Origin: Streptococcus sanguinis
GTDB lineage: Bacteria; Bacillota; Bacilli; Lactobacillales; Streptococcaceae
Length of the DNA: 64,000 nt
Assembly (NCBI RefSeq): GCF_019929225.1
Contig: NZ_JAHZPA010000002.1
Span: 62,001 to 126,000, forward strand
Reading direction: 5' to 3'
Below are positions 41,573-51,711 of this stretch, one piece after another; the first letter of the stretch is position 1; each line of letters opens with the position of its first letter. The notes under the pieces were generated by a model that searched no databases, had not been told where the DNA came from, and was given only the letters and a program-made list of their open reading frames with translations. Position numbers and translations under genes: made by a program.

Positions 41573-44092
41573 ATGGCGAATATTTTAAAGACTATCATTG
41601 AAAATGATAAAGGTGAATTAAGAAAATTAGAAAAAATGGCTGACAAGGTCTTGGCTTATGAAGACGAAATGGCGGCCTTGTCTGATGAAGAACTTCAGGC
41701 AAAAACAGAAGAATTCAAGAAACGCTATACTGATGGTGAAACTTTAGATCAGCTCTTATTTGAAGCTTTTGCGGTTGTCCGTGAAGGAGCTAAGCGTGTG
41801 TTGGGTCTTTTCCCTTATAAGGTACAGGTTATGGGGGGGATCGTTCTCCATCATGGTGACGTTCCAGAGATGCGTACCGGTGAAGGAAAAACCTTGACAG
41901 CGACAATGCCAGTTTACCTAAATGCCCTTGCAGGAAAAGGTGTGCACGTTGTCACAGTCAATGAATACCTGACTGAGCGTGACGCGACCGAAATGGGTGA
42001 ACTCTACTCTTGGCTGGGCCTTTCTGTCGGTATCAATCTGGCAGCTAAGTCTCCATCTGAGAAGAAAGAAGCATACGCTTGTGATATTACCTATTCAACC
42101 AATGCTGAGATCGGCTTTGACTACCTGCGTGATAACATGGTAGTCCGCGCTGAAAATATGGTACAGCGCCCGCTCAACTATGCCTTGGTCGATGAGGTGG
42201 ACTCAATCCTGATTGACGAAGCCCGGACACCATTGATTGTTTCTGGACCGGTTTCTTCAGATACCAACCAGCTTTATCATATGGCTGACCACTATGTCAA
42301 ATCTCTGGATAAGGACGACTACATCATCGATGTTCAGTCTAAGACGATTGGTCTGTCTGACTCAGGGATTGACAAGGCAGAAAGTTACTTCAAACTGGAC
42401 AATCTCTACGATATTGAAAATGTTGCCCTGACTCACTTTATCGACAATGCTCTGCGAGCTAATTACATCATGCTCCTTGACATTGACTATGTGGTCAGTG
42501 AAGATCAGGAAATTCTAATTGTCGATCAGTTTACCGGTCGGACAATGGAAGGCCGCCGTTACTCTGACGGTCTTCACCAAGCGATTGAAGCCAAAGAAGG
42601 TGTGCCGATTCAGGAAGAAACAAAGACTTCTGCTTCCATTACTTATCAGAACCTCTTCCGTATGTATAAGAAGCTGTCCGGCATGACGGGTACAGCTAAG
42701 ACGGAGGAAGAAGAGTTCCGCGAAACATACAACATTCGTGTTATTCCGATTCCAACCAACCGTCCGGTAGCACGTATTGACCATTCTGACCTGCTCTACC
42801 CAAGTATTGATTCTAAGTTTAAGGCAGTTGTTCAGGATGTTAAAGAGCGTCATGAAAAAGGCCAGCCAGTTCTGGTCGGTACCGTTGCGGTTGAAACCAG
42901 TGATTATATTTCTAAGAAATTGGTAGAAGCTGGGGTTCCTCACGAAGTCCTCAATGCGAAAAACCACTATAAAGAAGCACAAATTATCATGAACGCCGGC
43001 CAACGTGGGGCGGTTACCATTGCGACCAATATGGCCGGACGGGGAACCGATATCAAGTTGGGTGAAGGTGTTCGCGAATTGGGCGGTCTCTGCGTTATCG
43101 GTACAGAGCGCCATGAAAGCCGCCGGATCGACAATCAGCTGCGCGGACGTTCAGGCCGTCAGGGTGATCCAGGTGAGTCACAATTCTACCTGTCACTGGA
43201 AGATGAGCTGATGCGCCGCTTTGGATCAGAGCGCATTAAAGCCCTCTTGGATCGAATGAACCTTAGTGACGAAGATTCTGTTATCAAGTCTGGCATGCTG
43301 ACCCGTCAGGTAGAGGCAGCTCAGAAGCGTGTCGAAGGAAATAACTACGATACACGGAAACAAGTCTTGCAGTATGATGACGTGATGCGTGAGCAGCGGG
43401 AAATTATCTATGCTGAGCGCCACGATGTCATTACTGCTGACCGTGACCTCAGTCCTGAAATCCATGCTATGATTAAACGGACTATCAACCGTATCGTGGA
43501 TGGCAGCAGTCACTCTAATCAGGATGATAAGATTGAAGCGATTTTAAACTTTGCTAAGTATAACTTGGTTTCAGAAGATTCTATTTCTGACAGAGATTTG
43601 GAAGGCAAGTCTGACCAAGAAATCAAAGATTATCTGTTTGAACGTGCATTGGAAGTCTATGACAGTCAGATTGCGAAGCTGCGAGACGAAGAAGCTGTAC
43701 GTGAATTCCAGAAGGTCTTGATTCTGCGCGTGGTGGACAGCAAGTGGACTGACCATATCGACGCCCTTGACCAGCTGCGCAATGCTGTTGGACTGCGTGG
43801 TTATGCACAAAATAACCCAGTTGTCGAATATCAAGCAGAAAGCTTCCGTATGTTCAACGATATGATTGGCTCCATTGAATTCGATGTGACTCGTCTGATG
43901 ATGAAAGCGCAGATTCATGAGCAAGAGCGCCCTCGGACAGAGCGGGCTATCAATACCACAGCTACCCGCAATATCTCTGCCAAGGCGCCAAATATGCCTG
44001 ATAATGCAGACCTGTCTAACGTAAAGAGAAACGACCCTTGTCCATGTGGCTCTGGCAAGAAGTTCAAGAACTGTCACGGCCGTAAAAAGTAA
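41573..44092 (+). CDS. secA: Preprotein translocase ATPase SecA
   Basis: 839 residues. DEAD motor motifs: [11 protein letters not shown] (Walker A, near residue 100), [12 protein letters not shown] (near 207), [13 protein letters not shown] and the RGRSGRQGD helicase motif. It ends in the zinc-binding SEC-C motif, [14 protein letters not shown], so it is the housekeeping SecA. It powers secretion through SecYEG, including the lipoproteins and LPxTG protein of this window. Confidence 0.98.
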   Translation: MANILKTIIENDKGELRKLEKMADKVLAYEDEMAALSDEELQAKTEEFKKRYTDGETLDQLLFEAFAVVREGAKRVLGLFPYKVQVMGGIVLHHGDVPEMRTGEGKTLTATMPVYLNALAGKGVHVVTVNEYLTERDATEMGELYSWLGLSVGINLAAKSPSEKKEAYACDITYSTNAEIGFDYLRDNMVVRAENMVQRPLNYALVDEVDSILIDEARTPLIVSGPVSSDTNQLYHMADHYVKSLDKDDYIIDVQSKTIGLSDSGIDKAESYFKLDNLYDIENVALTHFIDNALRANYIMLLDIDYVVSEDQEILIVDQFTGRTMEGRRYSDGLHQAIEAKEGVPIQEETKTSASITYQNLFRMYKKLSGMTGTAKTEEEEFRETYNIRVIPIPTNRPVARIDHSDLLYPSIDSKFKAVVQDVKERHEKGQPVLVGTVAVETSDYISKKLVEAGVPHEVLNAKNHYKEAQIIMNAGQRGAVTIATNMAGRGTDIKLGEGVRELGGLCVIGTERHESRRIDNQLRGRSGRQGDPGESQFYLSLEDELMRRFGSERIKALLDRMNLSDEDSVIKSGMLTRQVEAAQKRVEGNNYDTRKQVLQYDDVMREQREIIYAERHDVITADRDLSPEIHAMIKRTINRIVDGSSHSNQDDKIEAILNFAKYNLVSEDSISDRDLEGKSDQEIKDYLFERALEVYDSQIAKLRDEEAVREFQKVLILRVVDSKWTDHIDALDQLRNAVGLRGYAQNNPVVEYQAESFRMFNDMIGSIEFDVTRLMMKAQIHEQERPRTERAINTTATRNISAKAPNMPDNADLSNVKRNDPCPCGSGKKFKNCHGRKK

Positions 44093-44112
44093 GCATAAAA
44101 GAAGGAGAATAG

Positions 44113-45144
44113 ATGACCTTTAAAGAAACCAGTCAACCCATTGATGTGGCAGAAGTTCGCCAACTTGCTAAGCTAGAAGGCGACATGCTAGCTCGCAAGG
44201 AAAAACGTGACCGAGAGTTAGAAGCAATTCTGCGTGGTCAAGATGACCGCATTCTCTTGGTTATCGGTCCCTGCTCTTCAGATAATGAAGAAGCGGTGCT
44301 GGAGTATGCCAAGCGTCTATCTGCTCTCCAAGAAGAAGTAAAAGATCGCATTTTCATGGTCATGCGTGTTTACACTGCCAAGCCTCGGACGAATGGAGAT
44401 GGCTACAAAGGGCTTATTCATCAGCCTAATGCGACGGCCGCTCCAAGTCTGATTAACGGCATCAAGGCAGTCCGCAATCTGCACTATCGGGTTATTTCCG
44501 AGACAGGCATGACCACGGCTGATGAGATGCTCTATCCAGAAAATCTGCCTCTGGTAGATGATTTGATTTCTTACATGGCAGTCGGAGCTCGCTCGGTCGA
44601 AGACCAGCAGCACCGCTTTGTAGCTAGTGGAGCAGATCTGCCGACTGGCTTGAAAAATCCGACTTCTGGTAATCTCAATGTCATGTTTAACGGTATCTAT
44701 GCAGCTCAGAACAAGCAGAGTTTCCTATTTTCCGGTAAGGAAGTAGAAACATCTGGCAATCCTTTGGCGCATGCTATCTTGCGCGGTGCCCTGAACGAAT
44801 ACGGCAAGAATATTCCTAACTACTATTATGATAACCTGCTGGATACCATTGCCCAGTATAAAAAAATGGGCTTAGAAAATCCCTTTATCATCATTGACAC
44901 CAATCATGATAACTCTGGTAAGCAGTATCTGGAACAGGTTCGTATCGTTCGCCAGACTCTGATTAACCGAGACTGGAATGAAAAGATTAAGGCTACAGTA
45001 CGTGGCTTTATGATCGAGTCTTATCTGGAAGACGGTCGTCAGGACGAGCCAGAAGTCTTTGGTAAGTCCATTACTGATCCTTGTCTGGGCTGGGCTAATA
45101 CAGAACAGCTGGTTCGTGAAATTTATGATACATTAGGAAAATAG
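44113..45144 (+). CDS. aroG: DAHP synthase (3-deoxy-7-phosphoheptulonate synthase), copy 1
   Basis: 343 residues. ILLVIGPCSSDNEEAVLEYAKRL, MRVYTAKPRTNGDGYKGL, KNPTSGNLNVMFNG and FIIIDTNHDNSGKQY are class I (AroFGH) active-site and metal-site blocks. It condenses phosphoenolpyruvate and erythrose 4-phosphate at the start of aromatic synthesis. It is followed after 1 bp by a paralogue; the pair may differ in feedback inhibitor. AAGGAGAA precedes the start. Confidence 0.94.
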   Translation: MTFKETSQPIDVAEVRQLAKLEGDMLARKEKRDRELEAILRGQDDRILLVIGPCSSDNEEAVLEYAKRLSALQEEVKDRIFMVMRVYTAKPRTNGDGYKGLIHQPNATAAPSLINGIKAVRNLHYRVISETGMTTADEMLYPENLPLVDDLISYMAVGARSVEDQQHRFVASGADLPTGLKNPTSGNLNVMFNGIYAAQNKQSFLFSGKEVETSGNPLAHAILRGALNEYGKNIPNYYYDNLLDTIAQYKKMGLENPFIIIDTNHDNSGKQYLEQVRIVRQTLINRDWNEKIKATVRGFMIESYLEDGRQDEPEVFGKSITDPCLGWANTEQLVREIYDTLGK

Positions 45145-45145
45145 T

Positions 45146-46177
45146 ATGGCATTTATTGAAAAAGGTCAGAAGATTGACATTGAGCAGATTAAGTCCAGAA
45201 CCAGGCTGACTGGTCAGGCCTTGGCTCATAAAAACAAGCGAGACCAAGAACTAGCTGAGATTCTCAGTGGAGAAGACGAGCGTATTATCTTGGTGATTGG
45301 TCCTTGTTCATCGGACAATGAAGAGGCTGTGCTGGAGTATGCCCGTCGTTTGTCAGAGCTGCAGAAGAAGGTCGCAGATAAGATTTTTATCGTTATGCGG
45401 GTCTATACTGCTAAGCCGCGGACCAATGGGGATGGCTATAAGGGGTTGGTTCACCAGCCAGATACGTCTAAAGCACCAAGTCTTATCAATGGTTTGCAGG
45501 CTGTTCGTCAGTTGCACTACCGCGTCATTACAGAGACTGGTCTGACGACGGCTGATGAGATGCTCTATCCGTCCAATCTTGTGCTGGTAGACGACTTGGT
45601 CAGCTATCATGCTGTGGGTGCACGCTCAGTTGAAGACCAGGAGCACCGTTTTGTGGCGTCAGGTATTGATGCCCCGGTAGGCATGAAAAATCCAACTTCT
45701 GGCAATCTGGGTGTTATGTTTAACGCTGTCTATGCGGCACAAAATAAGCAGACTTTCCTTTTTCATGGCCAGGAAGTAGAAACCTCTGGGAATCCTTTGG
45801 CTCATGTTATTCTGCGTGGGGCGACCAATGAATACGGTAAGAACATTCCAAATTTCTACTATGAGAATATGCTGGATGCCATTTCCTACTACGAAAAAAT
45901 GGGCTTGGAGAATCCTTTCATCGTCATCGATACCAATCACGATAACTCTGGCAAGCAGTATCTGGAACAGATTAGGATTGTGCGTCAGACCTTGCTGAAT
46001 CGGGATTGGAACGAAAAGATTAAGAGAGCGGTTCGTGGTTTTATGATTGAGTCTTATCTGGAAGATGGCCGGCAAAATGAACCGGAAGTCTTTGGTAAAT
46101 CCATCACCGATCCTTGTCTGGGCTGGGACAATACTGTTCAGCTCATTGAAGAAATTTACAACACTTTAGATAAATAA
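45146..46177 (+). CDS. aroG: DAHP synthase, copy 2
   Basis: 343 residues, same length as copy 1 and about 75-80 percent identical by eye, with all active-site blocks retained (GPCSSDNEEAVLEYARRL, AKPRTNGDGYKGLVHQP, DTNHDNSGKQYLEQ). The tandem arrangement indicates an old duplication kept for separate regulation. Differences cluster in the N-terminal 40 residues, a region that in this enzyme class contributes to inhibitor response. Confidence 0.94.
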   Translation: MAFIEKGQKIDIEQIKSRTRLTGQALAHKNKRDQELAEILSGEDERIILVIGPCSSDNEEAVLEYARRLSELQKKVADKIFIVMRVYTAKPRTNGDGYKGLVHQPDTSKAPSLINGLQAVRQLHYRVITETGLTTADEMLYPSNLVLVDDLVSYHAVGARSVEDQEHRFVASGIDAPVGMKNPTSGNLGVMFNAVYAAQNKQTFLFHGQEVETSGNPLAHVILRGATNEYGKNIPNFYYENMLDAISYYEKMGLENPFIVIDTNHDNSGKQYLEQIRIVRQTLLNRDWNEKIKRAVRGFMIESYLEDGRQNEPEVFGKSITDPCLGWDNTVQLIEEIYNTLDK

Positions 46178-46284
46178 GGAAAATTGAAAGGGACAGTCTT
46201 GACCTGTAAAGAGGACTAACTGTCGGGTGAAGACGAACTCAGCTGGCGGCCCAGCTGAGTTTTGTCGCCTTTCTAGAGAATGAT

Positions 46285-46647
46285 ATGATAAAAGGACACG
46301 GAATTGACATAGAAGAGTTGGCTGCCATTGAGCGAGCCTATCTGAAAAATGCCCGTTTTGCAAAGAAGGTGCTGACTGAGGCGGAGCTTTCTCGTTTTGA
46401 GGAGTTATCAGGCAAACGGAAAATAGAATTTCTAGCTGGTCGTTGGGCTGCCAAGGAGGCTTTTTCTAAAGCTTGGGGAACCGGTATTGGTAAGCTCAGG
46501 TTTCAGGATTTGGAGATTTTAAACGACCGTCAGGGAGCGCCTTATTTCAGCCGGTCACCTTTTACTGGCAAGGTTTGGATTTCGCTCAGCCATGCTGCTG
46601 GGCTAGTTACAGCCAGCGTTATTTTGGAGGAAGATGATGAAAGCTAG
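46285..46647 (+). CDS. acpS: Holo-[acyl-carrier-protein] synthase AcpS
   Basis: 120 residues. [17 protein letters not shown] contains the Mg-binding Asp, and [21 protein letters not shown] carries the Glu and the Lys-Ala motif. It transfers phosphopantetheine from CoA to ACP. It overlaps alr by 11 bp. In the 107-bp gap before it, AGCTGG/CCAGCT-type arms near 46238-46258 may form a terminator for the aroG pair. Confidence 0.94.
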   Translation: MIKGHGIDIEELAAIERAYLKNARFAKKVLTEAELSRFEELSGKRKIEFLAGRWAAKEAFSKAWGTGIGKLRFQDLEILNDRQGAPYFSRSPFTGKVWISLSHAAGLVTASVILEEDDES

Positions 46648-47743
46648 TCTGCATAGACCCAGCAAGGCAGTGATTGATTTAGCTGCCATTGCTTTTAATA
46701 TTAGACAACTGAGTGCCCATCTGCCTCAGACGACTGAGAAGTGGGCTGTCGTCAAGGCCGATGCTTATGGCCACGGAGCTATTGAGGTTTCTAGGCACAT
46801 TGAGCCCCTTGTAGATAGATTTTGTGTGTCAAATATCGATGAAGCTTTGGAGCTGCGCTCAGCGGGTATTGGCAAAAAAATTCTGGTGCTAGGAGTATCA
46901 GATCTGGCTGCGCTTCCGCTGGCTAGAAAGGGAAAGGTGTCTCTGACCGTAGCCAGTCTGGAGTGGTTGGATCTATCCTTAGATGCGGAAAAAGACTTAA
47001 CAGGATTGAATTTTCATATCAAGATTGACTCTGGTATGGGGCGGATTGGTTTTCGAGATAGTCAGGAAGCTCAGGAGGCAATCCATCGCTTGCAGGCTGC
47101 TGGGGCTGTCGCAGAGGGAATTTTTACCCACTTTGCAACGGCAGATGAAGTGGATCACTATAAGTTTGAAGCCCAGCTGGCTCGTTTCCATCAGATCTTA
47201 TCTGAGCTGGACAATGTGCCTCCTCTCGTTCATGCTAGTAATTCCGCCACCTCTCTCTGGCACAGCAAGACCGTTCTAAATGCAGTTCGGCTGGGTGATA
47301 TCATCTATGGTCTCAACCCCAGCGGAAGAGTATTGGAACTTCCTTATGAATTCAAGCCAGCTTTGTCGCTGGTCTCAGAATTGGTGCATGTCAAAGAAGT
47401 TGAGGCTGGAGCAGATGTTGGCTATGGAGCTACCTACACTAGCCAGTCTCAAGAGTGGATTGGTACCATTCCTTTGGGTTATGCGGATGGCTGGACACGG
47501 GATATGCAGGGCTTTGATGTCTTGATTGATGGTCAGCGCTGCCCTATTGTCGGCCGAGTTTCCATGGACCAGATTACAGTGCGCCTGCCTCAGGCTTATC
47601 CCCTTGGCACTCCGGTTGTGTTGATTGGGAATAGCGGAGCGGAGACCATTACGGCGACAGATGTGGCAGAAAAACGTGGCACCATTAACTATGAGGTGGT
47701 TTGCTTGATTAGCGACCGTGTACTGAGGGTCTATAAAGACTAA
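46637..47743 (+). CDS. alr: Alanine racemase
   Basis: 368 residues. The PLP lysine is in [11 protein letters not shown] near residue 39, and the catalytic Tyr is in [10 protein letters not shown] near residue 262. [10 protein letters not shown] and [10 protein letters not shown] are further family motifs. It makes D-alanine for the cell wall. ATG 46637 is preferred over ATG 46634 because it is better spaced from GGAGG. Confidence 0.95.
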   Translation: MKASLHRPSKAVIDLAAIAFNIRQLSAHLPQTTEKWAVVKADAYGHGAIEVSRHIEPLVDRFCVSNIDEALELRSAGIGKKILVLGVSDLAALPLARKGKVSLTVASLEWLDLSLDAEKDLTGLNFHIKIDSGMGRIGFRDSQEAQEAIHRLQAAGAVAEGIFTHFATADEVDHYKFEAQLARFHQILSELDNVPPLVHASNSATSLWHSKTVLNAVRLGDIIYGLNPSGRVLELPYEFKPALSLVSELVHVKEVEAGADVGYGATYTSQSQEWIGTIPLGYADGWTRDMQGFDVLIDGQRCPIVGRVSMDQITVRLPQAYPLGTPVVLIGNSGAETITATDVAEKRGTINYEVVCLISDRVLRVYKD

Positions 47744-47848
47744 GAAGATTAATGAAGGGAACCGCTTGAAGTATTTGATAATGTTCTATCTTTTCCCCCC
47801 TGTCTGTGATTTTATATCCGCAGCAGTATCAGAACTGAAAGAGGAATT

Positions 47849-49864
47849 ATGAATTTACACCAACCTTTGACGGTTCTGCCTGGTGTGGGACCGAAATCAG
47901 CAGAAAAATTTACCAAGCTGGGTCTAGAGACTTTGCAGGATTTGCTGCTTTATTTTCCTTTTCGTTATGAGGATTTTAAGAGTAAGAATGTCCTAGACTT
48001 GGAGGATGGAGAAAAGGCAGTTGTTTCTGGTCAGGTTGTGACCCCGGCCAATGTCCAGTATTACGGCTACAAACGCAATCGCCTGCGCTTTACCATCAAG
48101 CAGGGAGATGTCGCTCTGGCAGTTAACTTCTTTAACCAGCCTTATCTGGCAGACAAGATTGAAGTGGGAGCTAATATAGCCGTCTTTGGAAAGTGGGATA
48201 AAGCCAAGGCCAGTCTGACTGGAATGAAACTACTGGCTCAGATAGAGGACGACTTGCAGCCTGTCTATCGGCTGGCTCAGGGAATTAGTCAGGCCAGTTT
48301 GGTCAAACTGATTAAGACTGCCTTTGACCAAGGATTGGATTTGCTCTTAGAGGAAAATCTGCCCCAGTCCCTGCTGGAACGCTACCAGCTAGTGAGCAGA
48401 GTTGAGGCTGTGCGGGCCATGCATTTTCCAAAGGACTTGGCGGACTACAAGCAGGCTTTGAGGCGGGTTAAATTTGAAGAACTTTTTTATTTCCAAATGC
48501 AGCTGCAGGTCTTAAAGAGAGAAACCAAGGCTGTCAGCAATGGATTGAAGATTGATTGGCAATCGGATGCTGTGGCCGAGAAAAAGCAGAGCTTACCTTT
48601 TGAGCTGACTTCGGCTCAAGAGCGCAGTCTGACAGAGATTTTGCAGGATTTGCGATCGCCTGGACACATGAATCGCCTGCTGCAGGGGGATGTGGGAAGT
48701 GGAAAGACTGTTGTCGCTGGTCTGGCTATGTATGCTGTTTATACAGCTGGCTTTCAGTCAGCTCTGATGGTTCCAACAGAAATTTTGGCTGAGCAGCATT
48801 TTGACAGCCTAGCTCAGCTATTTCCAGAATTGAAGCTGGCCCTGCTAACTGGTGGGATGAAAGCAGCTGAGCGCCGGGAAACCTTGGCAGCGATTGAAAA
48901 GGGTCAGGTGGACATGATTGTCGGAACCCATGCCCTGATTCAGGAAGGAGTCCGTTACCATGCGTTGGGCTTGGTCATTATTGACGAGCAGCATCGCTTT
49001 GGTGTGGAGCAGCGCCGGATTTTACGGGAAAAGGGAGACAATCCTGATGTCCTCATGATGACGGCGACGCCAATTCCCAGAACCCTTGCAATTACAGCAT
49101 TTGGTGATATGGATGTGTCTATCATTGACCAGATGCCTGCGGGACGCAAGCCTATCATCACCCGCTGGGTCAAGCATGAGCAGCTGGAAGTCGTCCTCGA
49201 CTGGCTGAAAAAAGAGCTCCACAAGGGCGCTCAGGTCTACTTTATCTCTCCCTTGATTGAGGAATCTGAGGCGCTGGATCTTAAGAATGCCATTGCCCTA
49301 GAAGAAGAACTGACAGCCTATTTTGGTCAGCAGGCCCAAGTGGCTCTGCTTCATGGCAAGATGAAGAGCGAGGAAAAAGAGGAGATTATGCAGGACTTCA
49401 AGGAAGGACGGCCTGATATTCTAGTCTCTACCACAGTCATTGAGGTCGGAGTCAATGTCCCAAATGCTACGGTGATGGTCATCATGGATGCGGACCGCTT
49501 TGGACTCAGCCAGCTTCATCAGCTGAGAGGCCGCGTCGGCCGAGGGAATAAGCAGTCTTATGCCGTCCTTGTTGCCAATCCTAAGACGGAGTCGGGCAAG
49601 CGCCGCATGAAAATCATGACTGAGACGACCGACGGTTTCCTGCTGGCTGAGGAGGATCTGAAAATGCGAGGCTCTGGAGAAATCTTTGGCACTCGGCAGT
49701 CTGGTATTCCTGAGTTTCAAGTGGCAGACATCGTGGAAGATTATCCGATTTTAGAAGAAGCCAGAAAGGTTGCTAGCCAGATTACGGCTGATCCGAACTG
49801 GCGGACAGATCCTAGTTGGCACTTGATTGCTCTTCATTTGGACAAGCGAGATTACCTAGATTAA
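47849..49864 (+). CDS. recG: ATP-dependent DNA helicase RecG
   Basis: 671 residues. An N-terminal wedge/OB domain (to about 240) binds branched DNA. Helicase motifs are LLQGDVGSGKTVVA, VIIDEQHRFGVEQR, MTATPIPRTL and LRGRVGRGNKQSY, with the C-terminal TRG-type region present. It reverses stalled forks and processes recombination intermediates. It ends the core secA-aroG-aroG-acpS-alr-recG block. Confidence 0.97.
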   Translation: MNLHQPLTVLPGVGPKSAEKFTKLGLETLQDLLLYFPFRYEDFKSKNVLDLEDGEKAVVSGQVVTPANVQYYGYKRNRLRFTIKQGDVALAVNFFNQPYLADKIEVGANIAVFGKWDKAKASLTGMKLLAQIEDDLQPVYRLAQGISQASLVKLIKTAFDQGLDLLLEENLPQSLLERYQLVSRVEAVRAMHFPKDLADYKQALRRVKFEELFYFQMQLQVLKRETKAVSNGLKIDWQSDAVAEKKQSLPFELTSAQERSLTEILQDLRSPGHMNRLLQGDVGSGKTVVAGLAMYAVYTAGFQSALMVPTEILAEQHFDSLAQLFPELKLALLTGGMKAAERRETLAAIEKGQVDMIVGTHALIQEGVRYHALGLVIIDEQHRFGVEQRRILREKGDNPDVLMMTATPIPRTLAITAFGDMDVSIIDQMPAGRKPIITRWVKHEQLEVVLDWLKKELHKGAQVYFISPLIEESEALDLKNAIALEEELTAYFGQQAQVALLHGKMKSEEKEEIMQDFKEGRPDILVSTTVIEVGVNVPNATVMVIMDADRFGLSQLHQLRGRVGRGNKQSYAVLVANPKTESGKRRMKIMTETTDGFLLAEEDLKMRGSGEIFGTRQSGIPEFQVADIVEDYPILEEARKVASQITADPNWRTDPSWHLIALHLDKRDYLD

Positions 49865-50092
49865 GAGTTCTTTGGATTAAGTTTCCTGCAAGTTATTTAT
49901 AAGTAGGTTTTAAGTTTTAGGGACTATACTATTGTCAAATCAAAGAAAGAGGTAGGTCCAATGACAATGTAAACATTACTTAAAATCCTGTAACCAAAGC
50001 TTGAAGACTAGAAGACTTGCGAGGTATGAGTTACTCAAAGAAGCAGAATAATTTAGAATTTTTTCATCAACAATCTCCTAACAAATCACAAG

Positions 50093-50117
50093 CTTCACCC
50101 GATCGGTGAAGTTTTTT
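50093..50117 (+). terminator. Rho-independent terminator in the recG-ansA gap
   Basis: CTTCACC (50093-50099) and GGTGAAG (50105-50111) form a perfect stem with loop CGATC, followed by six T. No recognised gene lies directly upstream, so it may end a short RNA that starts near 49937. Confidence 0.75.
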
Positions 50118-50342
50118 GTATGTGGCAGAAAAGACTTGTTCATTTCAAATAGTAGATAGGGATGCTGCCGGATTTCTTTGACTATAAGCTTTCCCTAAGA
50201 AATCTATAAGAGATTCTTAAGTTTAGGGCTGTATCCTTATATCCAAGTAAGAACAAAAAGATTAGGGACCAAACTTGAGGTCAAACGTCCCAAGAGTTTC
50301 GTTTTTGCTCTTAAAGAATTAATGATAAGCGAGGTAAAAGCT

Positions 50343-50420
50343 ATGAAAGTTACAATCAAAGTCCACTATCCGAAGACATTTAAGCAAGCTCAGAAAATGG
50401 AGGTGACCTATGGTAAGTGA
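50343..50420 (+). CDS. Possible 25-residue peptide
   Basis: ATG 50343 follows GAGG with eight-base spacing and encodes 25 residues starting MKVTIKVHYPKTF. It overlaps another 18-codon frame at 50410 (start inside it). No signal peptide or known pheromone motif is seen, so this is only a candidate. Confidence 0.25.
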   Translation: MKVTIKVHYPKTFKQAQKMEVTYGK

Positions 50421-50514
50421 TTATATTTTTGAAATTCTAGAGTCTCTGTTTGAGGTTATCTTCTAAGACCAGCGATTCAATGAAGTTTTCCCAGTGTTAG
50501 AATATGAAAGAGTC

Positions 50515-50546
50515 AAAAAAAGTGCTAAGCAAACTTAGCACTTTTT
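50515..50546. terminator. Terminator at the end of ansA (bidirectional)
   Basis: AGTGCTAAG (50521-50529) and CTTAGCACT (50534-50542) pair perfectly, with A-tract before and T-tract after, so it works on both strands. It lies 35 bp beyond the ansA stop on the minus strand. Confidence 0.85.
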
Positions 50547-50580
50547 GGTATTTAAAGAAAATAAATAGGGATTTTTTTCC

Positions 50581-51543
50581 TCAGCCTTCCATATAATCCC
50601 GGAGTTCTTGGCCTTTGAGTCCAGCATTCAGGGCGATGAGCAGTTTGATTCTGGCTTTTTGGGCATTGAGCTCTTTGACAAAGAAGATACCAGCTTGGTG
50701 CAGCTGAACGCCTCCTCCTTCATAAGCATAGACTGGCTCAGCGATCCCGTTAAAGCAGCGAGAGACCAGAGCGATTGGCAGTCCCTCTGCTATCATATCA
50801 GCCAGCTTGTCAGCTACTTCCTTAGGAAGATTGCCAGCACCGAATGCCTCTATGATGAGACCGTCTATCTTGTCTAAATCCAGCATGTCCAGAAGCTCTG
50901 TCTTCATACCTGCATAAGCTGGAATGATGGGCACCAGACCAGAGATGCTGTTTAAGTCAAAGCGGACTCGAGGCTCCGCTGTCTTAAAATAGAGAATTTC
51001 CTGCTTCATAATCAAGCCAAGTGGTCCGTGAGTCGGTGTCTGGAAGGTGCTGACATTGGTCGTGTGGGTCTTGGTTACATATTTGGCTGCATGTGCCTCG
51101 TCATTCATAACGACAAGTACGCCTTTATCACCAGCTTTTTCATCGCTAGCCACCCGCAGGGCTGTCAGGTAGTTATAGACTCCGTCGCTCCCCAGCTCAT
51201 TGGAACTGCGCATAGCTCCGGTCAGAACGACCGGGATCTTCGGCAACTGCATAGTATCCAGAAAGTAAGCCGTCTCTTCTAAAGTGTCCGTCCCATGAGT
51301 AATGACTACTCCGTCAAATTGGTTAGCACTGGCTTTGATTTTCTGGTAAAGTTTGAGCATGTGTTGGGGTGTGATATGAGGACTGGGAATATTAAAAAAG
51401 TCAATGACTTCCGTCTCTATCCCCTCAAGCGGAAGGGTCACATGGTTCATAGGGTTATCAGCATTGGTGACGACAGCCCCAGAGCCGTCAGCCTGCATGG
51501 AAATGGTTCCTCCTGTGTGCAGGACCAAGATTTTCTTTGTCAT
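50581..51543 (-). CDS. ansA: L-asparaginase (type I)
   Basis: 320 residues. VLHTGGTISMQ holds the first catalytic Thr and VVITHGTDTLEETAYFL the second Thr-Asp pair; MNDEAHAAKYVTKTHTTNVSTF is also conserved. No signal peptide, so it acts in the cytoplasm, converting asparagine to aspartate and ammonia. It is divergent from the HAD gene at 51712; AAGGAGAAAA lies before its start on the minus strand. Confidence 0.93.
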   Translation of the reverse strand: MTKKILVLHTGGTISMQADGSGAVVTNADNPMNHVTLPLEGIETEVIDFFNIPSPHITPQHMLKLYQKIKASANQFDGVVITHGTDTLEETAYFLDTMQLPKIPVVLTGAMRSSNELGSDGVYNYLTALRVASDEKAGDKGVLVVMNDEAHAAKYVTKTHTTNVSTFQTPTHGPLGLIMKQEILYFKTAEPRVRFDLNSISGLVPIIPAYAGMKTELLDMLDLDKIDGLIIEAFGAGNLPKEVADKLADMIAEGLPIALVSRCFNGIAEPVYAYEGGGVQLHQAGIFFVKELNAQKARIKLLIALNAGLKGQELRDYMEG

Positions 51544-51679
51544 AAATCCTTTTTCTCCTTGTAGTCATAATGCAGATTCGAAAACTTACATTCTGTTTTC
51601 ATAGAGTTTTCAATCCTGTTGCATAGATATTACTCCAGCTTTTCTTTTCTGCAATTCATGTGATTGTATGTCATTTTTG

Positions 51680-51688
51680 TGTTATAAT
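51680..51688 (+). promoter_or_regulatory. Extended -10 promoter of the HAD fusion gene
   Basis: TG-T-TATAAT at 51680-51688, no good -35. The start codon is 24 bp downstream of the -10, so the leader is very short. Confidence 0.55.
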
Positions 51689-51711
51689 TTATTGTATCAT
51701 AAAAGGAAAGA

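Larger units (their letters stand above)
49865..50580. other. 715-bp gene-poor region with terminators and tiny reading frames
   Basis: A -10-like TATACT at 49925 is followed by a strong terminator at 50093-50117. A related segment (TTAAGTTTAGGG) at 50218 repeats the sequence found just before the first -10 (TTAAGTTTTAGGG at 49910). Two tiny frames, 50343-50420 and 50410-50466, follow a GAGG site. The region could hold small RNAs, remnants of a lost gene, or peptide genes; none is recognised. Confidence 0.45.

Noticed and set aside
45146-46177. Second DAHP synthase as an inactive copy
   Set aside because: All active-site and metal-binding blocks are intact and the length equals that of copy 1.
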